From: Avena insularis
Taxonomy: Eukaryota > Streptophyta > Magnoliopsida > Poales > Poaceae
DNA length: 64,000 bases
Reading direction: 5' to 3'
Assembly: GCA_023614405.1 (NCBI GenBank)
Contig: CM042684.1
Span: forward strand, 534,610,682 to 534,674,681
Below are positions 12,601 to 23,113 of this stretch, piece by piece; position 1 is the stretch's first letter, and each line of letters opens with the position of its first letter. Made by a program: the position numbers and the translations under genes. The notes beneath the pieces were generated by a model. That model searched no databases and had not been told where the DNA came from. It was given only the letters and a program-made list of their open reading frames with translations.

Positions 12601-13700
12601 TGGTTTTTCCGAGGTTGATCGAGTGTGTGTTGCTATTTGTGCACCCCTGCAGGGTAAATCTTTCTGAAAGCCGTGTCCACGGTTATGGACGACTTGGAGC
12701 ACAGTATCTCGATCATAGACAAGCATAACTAAAGTAGTGCTATAAATTTGACTTAATATGTGACTAGTGAGCATATGCAACTATAATGGAATGGATAATA
12801 AAAATGCCAACCACTGGTGGATATGTGGAGATCTGTGTCATCCTATACCTGCCTAGTAAGTATTATAACTCCAATGAGATGTGATAAAAGTGCCAACCAC
12901 TGCTGGGTTTTGGGATTCCTCAGGACAATTATATCTGATTAGTAAATGTTCCAACTACAACTGAATGGTGATTAAAACTGCCCGCTACTTATGCCTCAGG
13001 ATGACTAATGCTATCTAATTTGATTAGTAAGTGCTGCAACTATAATGGAATGAGTAAAATTGCCAACTGTGTGAGTTCCTCGGTCCGACTTCCTCGTTTG
13101 GTCTCGAGGGGGAAATACCAGGATGGGTTTGTTTGGTGTTAGCTTCAGGTTGGATCCGAATAGGTCTTTCTTACCCCTCTTTGATAACCGCTAGTTGTCT
13201 CCAGTCTCTATAGGTTGTTTAGTGTCATTGCGCCGCTCACCCACCACACCTATGTAGGCGAGCCGAATTCTAGCCTCGCCATGTCTTGGCCTCGATCGAC
13301 GCCTCTTTTTCCTTTGCCCTTTGTCGGCACCCTTTTGTTTTAGCAGGTTTGAGATCGACGTCGTTAAGGTGGTTACCCTTCCGGCTTGGCCTGGGCAGGG
13401 TTATGGACGCCATTGGTTATTCTTCAGGGCTCTTAGCCCCATTTGCATCTTGTCCGTAGTCGGATGCTCTATCGTTTCCAAGGTGATTTGGATCTTTGTA
13501 TTGTATATCTGTATTCTTGACTCACTGAGTCGCTGTTGTATATATATCTGTTCTGTGGGTCCCATCGAGGACTGTTGTGTAATGTTATTACTTCGTTTTC
13601 CACCCGCACGCAAGTGCCTGGTGGGCGTCCTTGAATCGTTTCTATGCGGGTTTGGCGGAAAGGGCTAAAACTTGCATAGGGCCGATTTGAGGGTGTTACA
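9639..13700 (+). repeat. Left LTR of element C
   Basis: 4062 bp. Its GC-rich block at about 10536-10849 is absent from the right LTR. Elsewhere the two copies align closely, with scattered substitutions and small indels. Confidence 0.92.
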
Positions 13701-14491
13701 GAGTGGTATCAAAGCTCAGCAGTTGTGATACCCCACAAGTCCAGCCTGTAGGATAACCTAGCTAACGGCCGAAGTGGAGTGTCAAAACTATTTTGAAAAA
13801 TCGGATGGATAGATCTGACTAGGTCTGCTTTTATTCCTTATCCCTCTGCTGTTCTCCTCTTACCTCTGCGTGTTTTGATTCTACTCTCATCTTGTCTTCG
13901 AGTCCAGGAATTCTCGTGGTTGGGTTTTCCGTTGTACCTTCAGGGTTTCGCTCCCTACTTTGGTAACAGTGCTTCTACATCCGGTCTTCGTCCTATCTGA
14001 GTAATCCTTCATCTGTTGGACTTCTCTTTGTTCCTACTTGTGCCTTCCGGTGTTTTCCTACGTGACAACATCATCTACGCCAGATCCGATGCAGAGCCTG
14101 CATCACCCCTTTCGTTCCAAACCTCGCTTGTCGCGATCTTCAGTCTGATTCCGAGAGTTGGTTGCATAATTCACCTATTCGTGTGCAGAGTAATGGTTTG
14201 GGTGCGCGATGGACTGATCACCATCCGACTACTCTTATCATTCGCTTTTGTACATTGAATCGGTGGATCTGCAATTACTCCTTTCCCGGAAGCTAAAGGT
14301 GGCTTTATTTGTGGATACCTTTACCTTCGTCCTTTGTTACCGGAGTGTTATCTCGACGATCACGGACAATGACCTCTTGTTAGTGGTGTCGCGAGCATCT
14401 ACACGAAGCGAAAAGATTCAGATCGCCGACCTTCCTTTCGGTACCATGAGCCGGATCTCGAGGGCGAGATCCATTGTTAGTGGTGTCGAAT
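13701..14491 (+). other. Internal region of element C
   Basis: It begins gagtggtatcaaagc, a Met-type primer site at about 13704-13715. The rest has no protein-domain similarity I can recognise and no clear polypurine tract against the right LTR. Confidence 0.8.
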
Positions 14492-17400
14492 TGTGGCGCC
14501 CCGCAAAAACCACTACTAGAAAATCGCGTCGTTTTGTGCATTGCATCATCATGACCGCATGCTCATGTCATCATGCCACATTGCATTTGAGCATCGTCAT
14601 CATCATGCATGGTTTTGTCTTAAACTATTTTCGAAAAGTCTATTATTGTTTTCTAAATACTCCGTCTTTAATTCAAATCAAAAACACCGGGCTTGTCCGG
14701 AATATTTTGTTTTGTCTATCAACGGTTTGCAAAAGCCTCGTTTTTAATAAATGAAATATTTAAATTATTTTTGGGAGGCAGCCAGCCAGGCCCAAAAGCC
14801 CAGCCGGCCACCTCCAGATAAAAATCCTATCTAACCTAGATCCCCCCAAACCCTTTTCTACCCAAACCTAATCTACCCAGCCCCCTCCACCTCACCATAG
14901 CCACTCACGGCACGCCACGTCACCTTGGCCCAATCCCCCATCCAATCAACCACTGCCACCTCACCTAGCTCCCTCCACTCCCTAACACAGCCACACCCAC
15001 GCACTCACACACACGCACCGCGCGCAGCCAGCCGCACGCACGCTCCCCACCCCGCCCCGGACACGCTCCCGTGCGGGCCCCACCCCGACCATGTTGGGCT
15101 CCTGCCCCGCCCCTGGCCCCACCTGCCCGCTCTCCCATCTCCCCGCCCTTGACCGTTCCACGTGACCCCCACCCCCCCCGGCTCGCAACTGCTCCCCGGC
15201 CTCGCCTCGAGACCGAGCCCCCGCCTTCCCTGCGGCCGGCCTCGCTCCGGCCTCTACCGCCGCCCTCTCCGGTTGTCTTCCTCCCGGACGTGCGTCGCCG
15301 TCCCAGGCTTCCCTCGCCCCCCGTGCGGCCCCGCCTCCTCCATCGCCCACTCGAGCTCGCAGCACCTCCGCCGCCGCCGCCGCGGTTCCCCCTCGCCCCC
15401 ATCCCCTCCGGCCTACCCCGCGCCGTCACCGTCTCTGCCCGTGTCGCTTCTCTGCATCTTGCCCTCGGCCGTCGTGCAGACGCCTTCCGTCTCAGGTTGC
15501 CCACACCGAGGGTCGCATGTTCCTCTGCACATTTTGTTGCTGCCCGCTCCCCTACAAGGTGATCGGGTTAATGCGCGGACGGGATATGGCCTCTTTGCGC
15601 GGTTCTTTTGTTCCGTTCCGTTTGGTGTATACCTGTTCCCGTGTAGTTGTGTTGTGACCCTGTAAAGACTGCTGCAAGCCTCCTGAAGCCGACAAGTTCG
15701 TCACCAAGACCCGCCTCGACAAGAGCTACTTCACGGGTACCGAGCACCGAGACCGTCTCCCCGGACGACGAGCTCTTCTACCTGAACCCGAAGACCGCAG
15801 AGGCGACAAGTACTTCTTCTCGGTGATCTGAAGGCCACGCCAAGACCCGGATCCGAAGACCACCAAGATCGCCACGGAACGACAAGCACTTCACCCCGGA
15901 CACCAAGTCCGACCCGACCCGCGGTCCCGACAAGATCTTCACGACGACAAGAGCGACGCCGACCAGAGCGAGTCCGATGCGCCCCTGATGCCAAACCAAG
16001 TCCTTCTTCCCAAATGCGACAAGATCTACTCTGTTGTCCGAGAACGTTCCCGCCGAGACCGATCCCGTCTAACCGTTCCCCCGTCGAACCCTGTCGAACC
16101 CCGAACCCCCAGAACCCAAGATCGCCGAATCCAGATGTGTGAACCCTTTTTCCCTGAGCCCCTATTTTATAAATGCTATATATAAAACCTGCCGCGTATT
16201 AGATTGTTCATCTCGCATGCATATCATAATCATGTCGGATCTTTTGCGTAGTATTAAATATTGCATCCGTTGTTTGTTCTAGTGTTTGCTTCTTCACGGA
16301 TTAGGCCGATGAGTTGATGCGAGTACCGACAAGTTCTCCAGATATGAATCTTCGGCAGTGTTTCCTAGGCGAGCATCTCTCCCCCTTCTACCTATTTTGC
16401 ATTTATAGTCTTTATTTTCCTCCTGTTGATCCATTGCTATCCGTGTCGCGATGCTTTAGTTTTCGTGCACCAGTTATATCCCGTGCAGCCTCTATATTGC
16501 CTTGGACACCTCCTATTACCTATGTTTGGTAGATAGTTGGCCTTGCGAGTCGTAGTTGCTTCTGCTCAGGTGCGATCTTGTGTTGTCGAATACCACAGTT
16601 GTTGGAATGCTGGCAGATGTTTAAGGTGGAGATGTTTAGTGGTGGAGATGATCATGACTTTAAATACAACTATTAAAATGCTAGATATATCTAATGCAGA
16701 GGCATCGGTGGGCAATAGATGTTATTTGGTTCTTCCACGCTCACTGGTGTCCCGTAGGACCCCGAGTACTTGATACCTGTTCCTTGATTTTCGCACTATC
16801 CACATCCGGGAGGCCTTATGGACCCCCCTGAGCCAGAGCTTGATTCATTCTTATTTCTTAGGGCCACAAAGTAGTTTGGGGCTTTATCACTATCCTGTAC
16901 TTATGCCATGCTTTACTGCTTTATTTAAGATTGTGCATGGAGCACCTGTACTATTTTGGATCGTGGAATGTTTTCGCGGTATCGACAAGCCTAGTCACAC
17001 TTTAGGGTTCCCATTCGTTTACAACCATTGTCACAAACCTTGGGTCCGTTCCGGAGCCGGCCAAATTCGTTGCGGGTAGCTTAGTGGGGTGGCCCCCTGA
17101 AATATTTTTGAATCCTGTGATCGCTTTGTCGTGAATGCCTCGTTGGGTTTTGAGTTGGTTTTTCCGAGGTTGATCGAGTGTGTGTTGCTATTTGTGCACC
17201 CCTGCAGGGTAAAACTTTCTGAAAGCCGTGTCCGCGGTTATGGATGATTTGGAGCACAGAATCTCAATCATAGACAAGCATAACTAAAGTAGTGCTATAA
17301 ATTTGACTTAATATGTGAAGCAGATGCAACTATAATGGAATGGATAATAAAAATGCCAACCACTGGTGGATATGTGGAGATCTGTGTCATCCTATACCTG

Positions 17401-18264
17401 CCTAGTAAGTATTATAACTCCAATGTAATGTGATAAAAGTGCCAACCACTGCTGGGTTTTGGGATTCCTCAGGACAATTATATCTGATTAGTAAATGTTC
17501 TAACTACAACGGAATGGTGATTAAAACTGCCCACTACTTATGCCTCAGGATGACTCATGCTATCTATATCTGATTAGTAAGTGCTGCAACTATAACGGAA
17601 TGAGTAAAATTGCCAACTGTGTGAGTTCCTCGGTCCGACTTCCTCGTTTGGTCTCGAGGGGGAAATACCAGGATGGGTTTGTTTGGTGTTAGCTTCAGGT
17701 TGGATCCGAATAGGTCTTTCTTACCCCTCTCTGATAACCGCCAGTTGTCTCGAGTCTCTATAGGTTGTTTAGTGCCGCTACGCTGCCGCTTCAGCCCACC
17801 ATACCTATGTAGGCGAGAGCCACCGAATTCTAGCCTCGCCATGTACTGGCCTCAGTACTGACGCTCCTCTTTTTCCTTTGCCCTTTGTTGGCACCCCTTT
17901 TGTTTTAGCAGGTTTGAGATCGACGTCGTTAGCAGGGTTACCCTTCCGGCTTGGCCTGGGCAGGGTTATGGACGCCATTGGTTATTCTTCAGGGCTCTTA
18001 GCCCCATTTCATCTTGTCCGTAGTCGGACGCTCTATCGTTTCCAAGGTGATTTGGATCTTTGTATTGTATATCTGTATTCTTGACTCACTGAGTCGCTGT
18101 TGTATATATATCTGTTCTGTGGGTCCCATCGAGGACTATTGTGTAATGTTATTACTTTGTTTTCCACCCGCACGCAAGTGCCTGGTGGGCGTCCTTGAAT
18201 CGTTTCTATGCGGGTTTGGCGGAAAGGGCTAAAACTTGCATAGGGCCGATTTGAGGGTGTTACA
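14492..18264 (+). repeat. Right LTR of element C
   Basis: 3773 bp, the same termini as the left LTR. It lacks about 310 bp of the GC-rich segment present on the left. Confidence 0.92.
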
Positions 18265-19080
18265 AGTTGCTAGCATCTACTTGGCCAAAATAGCTACAAA
18301 CAACGGAAAGCATACAAGATCACAAATAACAAAGACATGATAGAATCAATAATCAATCTGAAATAGCATCTCAATATCCATCGGATCCCGCAAACACAAC
18401 ATGCAAAATTACAAATAGATGATCTTGATCATGAACGGAGCTCACAAGATCTAGACATGAAAGCACAAAGGAGGAGAACCAGCCATCTAGCTACTACATG
18501 GACCCGTAGTCTAGAGATGAACTACTCACGCATCACACCGGAGGCTTGCATGATGATGAAGAAGGCCTCCAGGGTGAATTCCCTTCTCCGGCAGGGTGCC
18601 GGGAAGAGCTTCAGATCCCTCCCGATCTAGGGACAGAGACGACGGTGGCTACAGACTCTTTCGTGGATTTTTTGATCGGGTACTTAGGGTTTTCGTCCCG
18701 AGGGCATCTTATAGGAGGAAGGAGAGGCCGAGGGGGTGCTAGGGTCGGCCAGACCACCCCCTGGAGTGGGCCAGGCCTGGCCACGCGACCAGGTGTTGTG
18801 GTCGGCCCCCAGCCCTTCTCCGTCTCGTATTCTGGCATCTGATGTCTTCTAGAAAAATAGGCACTTTGGCTTTTGTCCCGTCCAATTATGAGAATATTCA
18901 TTTTCTGACTTTCTTGGAACCAAAAACAGCAGAAAACAGGCAATTGGCACTGTGGCTCTTGTTAATAGGTTAGTCCAAGAAATCATATGAAAAGTATTCC
19001 AAAGTGTGGACAAAACACAAGAAATTAGATAAAACCAAGCATGGAACATAAAAAATTATAGATACATTAGCAATGTATCA
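18265..19080 (-). repeat. Athila LTR, 5' half
   Basis: Continuation of the split LTR of element B. Bases 18265-18269 are the second copy of the agttg duplication. The outer end reads tgatacattgc on the minus strand (19080). A ctataag motif near 18710 on the minus strand could be the core promoter. Confidence 0.82.
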
Positions 19081-21491
19081 GTGCCCCACTTATATGCGCC
19101 ACTGAAAGTTGAAAGCAGATCCCACCCCGCGAATTGCCTTTTCAGTTTTGTAAAAAACAAACAAAAATGATACAAACTTCAATAAATAATTCTTTTGAGA
19201 TGTAGTTATATTTTAGGGTATAGTTGTAGGAAAAATTGAAAAACATGAATTTTGATATATTTTGCAAAAAAAGGTCATAACACGGTAAAATGGCCATAAC
19301 TTTTGCATATGATGTCGGGGAAAAAATATTTAACCTATCAAAATTATCGTCTCAAAATTTGCTACTCGAATTCAACAGCCAAAGGGTGTTCTGAATTTTA
19401 CAGAATCCCTAATTCGAAAAGAGTAAAAGGTATTTTGAAAAGAAGATTTTTTCCTGCAAAAAAAGGGAGACAATTCTGTGGCGCATATCTCCAATATGCG
19501 CCAGAAAATTTCTTGGACAGGATTCAAATTTTGAATCCCGTCGGCGCCCTTTCTCCCTCTCTTTTCTCCTTTTCCTCCCCTCCACTTCTTCTCTTCCTTC
19601 ACTTCTTCTCCCCTTCTCCTTCCCTTCCTCCAATTCCGTGGGACATCATCCATGGAAGATGGTCTAGTATTTTTAAAAATAGAGTGGTAACATTTTAAAA
19701 AAATTATTTGGCGATTGCTTCACAAAACACCCCATTTTTGGCACTTGGAAAATAAAAAAAATGGCTTTTTGATGCGACGAAAAGGAAACTTTCTCCTGCA
19801 ATATTGTTCGCCATCCCAAGATACACGTGTGTAAACAATATAAGCACATTATTACAAATTATACCACGATTCTAGTCATAACATTGGTCATTTGACCTGA
19901 AAATCATAAAACCTCCAACATGATAGGTCATTTCTGAGAAATGTTTTTGAGATATTTGGAATATTCCAAGTTTGGTATTTTTCCTTGCAACCATGTCACA
20001 TAATATGATACCACGCGAAAGTTTTACATTGTTTGGGTCATTTTTGAATTTCTTATGTCCGTTTCAAACTATAGTCAAAATGACAGGCATGTAGATTCTT
20101 AGCTCGGGGCTAAGCTCACTAAACTTGTAGTGAATTTCTGATGAAATATCATATTGTGAACCTAAAAAAGATTTTTATAAAAAATATTGAGCATCAGATC
20201 ATGTACCTGTAGTTCAAATCTGACACACTTCCTACCGATTCGGCATGAATTTGTTTTTTTCATGAGGGGTGAACGGAAAGGATTAAGATACCCTAGTTGG
20301 GACATTATGCAGGGAAGGTAGTCTAGTATTTTAGAAAAATGGGATGGTATCATTCTGAAACTTTTATTTAGTGGTTGCTTCATAAAACACCCTGTTTTTC
20401 GCACTCGGAAAATAGAAAATGAATTTTTGATGCGAAGAAAAGAAAATTTCTACATGCAACATTGTTCGCCATCCCAAATGCACGTGTATGTATAATATGT
20501 ACACATTATCACAAACTGATTATAGTCATAACATTGATCTTTTGGCCTGAAAACCATGAAACTCGAACATGATAACTCGTTTTTGACAAGTTTTTTTTGG
20601 GATATTTGGAATAATCCAAGTTTAATATTTTCCTTGTAACTCTATCATATAATATGATACCACGTGAAGGTTTTATATTGTTTAGATTGTTTTTAAATTT
20701 TTATGCCCGTTTCAAACTATGGTTAAAATGGTGTGCATAAAGATTTTTAGCTCGGGACTGAGCCTTGCTAAACTTATATCGGATCTTTAATAAAATAGCA
20801 TATTTAATCTAAAACTAAATTAAAAAAACCATGGTTCATGTACCTGTAATTTAAATCTAACCCATTTCTTATCGGTTCAGCATGAAATTTGACATTGTTT
20901 GGATCGTTTTTTAATTTCTTATGGTCTTTTCAAACTATGATCAAAATAACGAGCATGAAGATTTAAGATATACTGGTTGGGATATTTTTCATAGAAGGTG
21001 GTCTAGTATTTTTAAAAATAGAATGATACCATTTTGAAACTTTTATTTGGTGGTTGTTTCAGAAAACACGAGTTTTTGGCACTTGAAAAATGGAAAATAT
21101 GTTATATGAAAGTATATGGAATGTTTTTATATTTTATTCAAAAAAATGTGTAATATTTGAATTTAGATAGATAGATCTTATTTTGCTGCAGATTTTGATA
21201 TATTATTTGTATTTTTCTGAATTAGAGTGATTTAGTTATGATTTTTCTACGATTAATGTGACAAAAATAGAAAATAGCTATGTTGGCGGTGTAGGCGTGA
21301 AACCTAGGCCGACGTCTAAGACGTCGGCGTAGCATTGACACGATCGCATCGCCGTCACGATCAATCCCCTACACCGACGGTCTGGTCTACATCGATGGCC
21401 GCTGCCGGCCTATCCCATCTTACATCGACGGCAAATTTAGGCCGACGGTCCCGACAAATAATCGTCGGCGTAGCGTTTGTTCCTATAGTGT
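19081..21491. mobile_element. CACTA-like DNA transposon, terminal part
   Basis: The right end reads, on the minus strand, CACTATAGGAACAAACGC. It is followed inward by repeated ccgacg / cgtcggcgtagc motifs (about 21290-21480), which resemble CACTA subterminal repeats. The body holds three diverged copies of a roughly 670-bp unit. No transposase is visible. The left end was not found; it may lie beyond the Athila insertion. Naming it CACTA rests on the terminus and subterminal motifs. Confidence 0.6.
19630..21110. repeat. Three-copy diverged tandem repeat, about 670-bp period
   Basis: The motif ggtctagtat and the 200 bp after it recur at 19661, 20320 and 21000 (spacings 659 and 680). Copies share blocks such as gttcgccatccca and cataacattg. 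The third is cut after about 110 bp. Confidence 0.8.
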
Positions 21492-21682
21492 CATATTCCT
21501 CACAAATCTATGATCTCTCACTAAACTTTTTTTTCCTTTTGCGAAATTCACCGATCTATTAATAATCATCGACAACATAAAGAGTGTCAAAAGTAATAAA
21601 AATTAAACTTTTTTTTGATAGTATCTCTCACTAAACTTCTTAATTTTATCTAGACCAAAAACTCTCCACGACACTAGCATAT

Positions 21683-23113
21683 TAGTTCCGATGAACACCG
21701 TCGATGTCACCTGCTCCAAGTAGGAAACCCAAGTGCATACTGTTCAAAACCCATGTGCCAACTCAGCAAATTATCTCTCAAAAAAAAAAACTCAGCAAAT
21801 AATAATTAAGGTCCACTACCACGTGTCCACGTCGGTTGAGTGTTGACTCTGTAGTCTGTACTGTACCGCTCTCTACTCCTCGCATCTCATCTGCTTCTTC
21901 CCACGGTTGAGGCCACCACAAGCACAGGGGAGCGTCAAAGCCATCCCCAAATCCTTCGTCTGTTTCAGTCCGGCGGTGCCTCCCACCTCCCTAGTGACTA
22001 CCCGGCGACCAAGCGGCGGCGGAAGAACGGAGCAGGGCAGGCCGCAGTGCGTCGGCGGCGTGAGACTGAGACTGTCCGGTCGGCCACCGGCGTACCTATC
22101 AGTGGCTGGACGGACTGCGGCGGGATGCCTGGTATGGACCTTCTCCTTGCAATCTTGGGTTCTCATCAGGGTCGGCAGCTATCGAACGGGATCCTGACCC
22201 GGCCACCGACCCGCCGTCGTACACGACCGTTGACCTGGGCGTGCACACGATTTCATCTTAGTTGACCTTTTTGAGGCAGTAACCTTGGTAGCTAGCTAGC
22301 TCATTTCCTCATGCATGTGTACTGCAATATTAAGAATATTAAGAAATGGATAGAATAAGCTTGTAGTAGTAGTAGCGAAGCAATGTCCAAGATCAAATAC
22401 ATCTTATAAGCAAAATAGCAATTTCTGTCTCACCGTTGCGGCTAGATCAACCTTGATCTGTACGTCTTAGGTTCTTCAGAGCAATTCTACTAGATCTGTA
22501 GTTCGGTGCGGAGGTGTTTTCAGAGACATGCATCTGCTGCAGTCAGCTCACCTGACCAATGTGGGATAAGTTGTAGAAAAAGTAACAGGAGAAGCCAGCG
22601 GCTGCTCCTCGGATTGCACCTTGATAGGAAGGGCCACCGAAAAGAACTCCACCTCCAGTTTCTAGTCTGGCTCGTAGTGGTAGAGACGGGCGATTCTTAT
22701 TCGTGCGACCTCTAGGTGAGTTTATAACTATGTTTGGATAAGTGTCCTGTTATGCGTCTGATTCAGAACTAGGCTTTGTTGATGCAGAACTCCTGCCTAA
22801 TTCTAATGAGCTTTCGCCATCAGAGATTGGCCAGACAGATTCCTAATACTACCATAATTACAAGCACAATCGTGTTACCTGCTCGTCAACCTAAATAAAC
22901 ATATTCCGAGACACTCACTGAACCAACCATCTTTTGTTGATGTGGTACCTGAATATTTATATCTTGTTCCTTTGTTTTTGCTAAGCTGTTCTTTTTTGTT
23001 TGTTTTTCCAGTTTTGTGGTGATCTGGTTGTGTGCATTCCATGGATGGTGTAAAGACAACACAATTTTGTCTTCCATAATCGAGCGTGGTCTGCAGAATT
23101 TCAGTGATTTCAG
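21683..23113 (+). promoter_or_regulatory. Promoter and 5' leader of tandem kinase gene 1
   Basis: The region shared with gene 2 includes an ACGTG element (21821-21825, within a G-box CACGTG) and a W-box-type TTGACT at 21843-21848. Both kinds of element bind bZIP and WRKY factors in plants. A conserved block near 22125-22200 encodes a short ATG frame (MPGMDLLLAIL) in both copies. It may be an untranslated exon, an upstream ORF or an alternative first exon. I found no TATA box I trust. A candidate donor (ctag/gtgag) at about 22715 is present in this copy only. Confidence 0.45.

Larger units (their letters stand above)
9639..18264 (+). mobile_element. Large-LTR non-autonomous retrotransposon (LARD-like, element C)
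   Basis: Two long direct repeats (9639-13700, 4062 bp; 14492-18264, 3773 bp) start tgtggcgcc and end gggtgttaca. They flank only 791 bp of internal DNA with no recognisable gag or pol. A 5-bp target duplication, agttg, is exact at 9634-9638 and 18265-18269. A tRNA-Met-like primer site follows the left LTR. The terminal motifs and primer site suit the Tekay/Del gypsy group; that assignment is inference. The element depends on proteins in trans. The long ORFs in its GC-rich part (about 10050-11015 and 14925-15665) occur on both strands and look spurious. Confidence 0.93.
7850..19080 (-). mobile_element. Athila-type Ty3/gypsy retrotransposon (element B), truncated and nested
   Basis: Read on the minus strand it comprises an LTR (19080 down to about 8858), an Asp-type primer site and the start of gag. 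It is cut at 7850 by copia element A, so pol and the other LTR are not in the window. Its LTR is interrupted by element C (9639-18264). The LTR is about 1.6 kb without the insertion and starts tgatacattgc, like Athila/Fatima-type Triticeae elements. Nesting order: B first, then A and C into it. Confidence 0.88.

Noticed and set aside
14925..15665. ORFs of 127-179 aa in the right LTR of element C
   Set aside because: Same GC-rich LTR segment, overlapping on both strands, no domain.
21907..22265. Separate gene from ORFs upstream of kinase copy 1
   Set aside because: The frame is not kept in the inverted copy beyond the short MPGMDLL block, so it is treated as leader.
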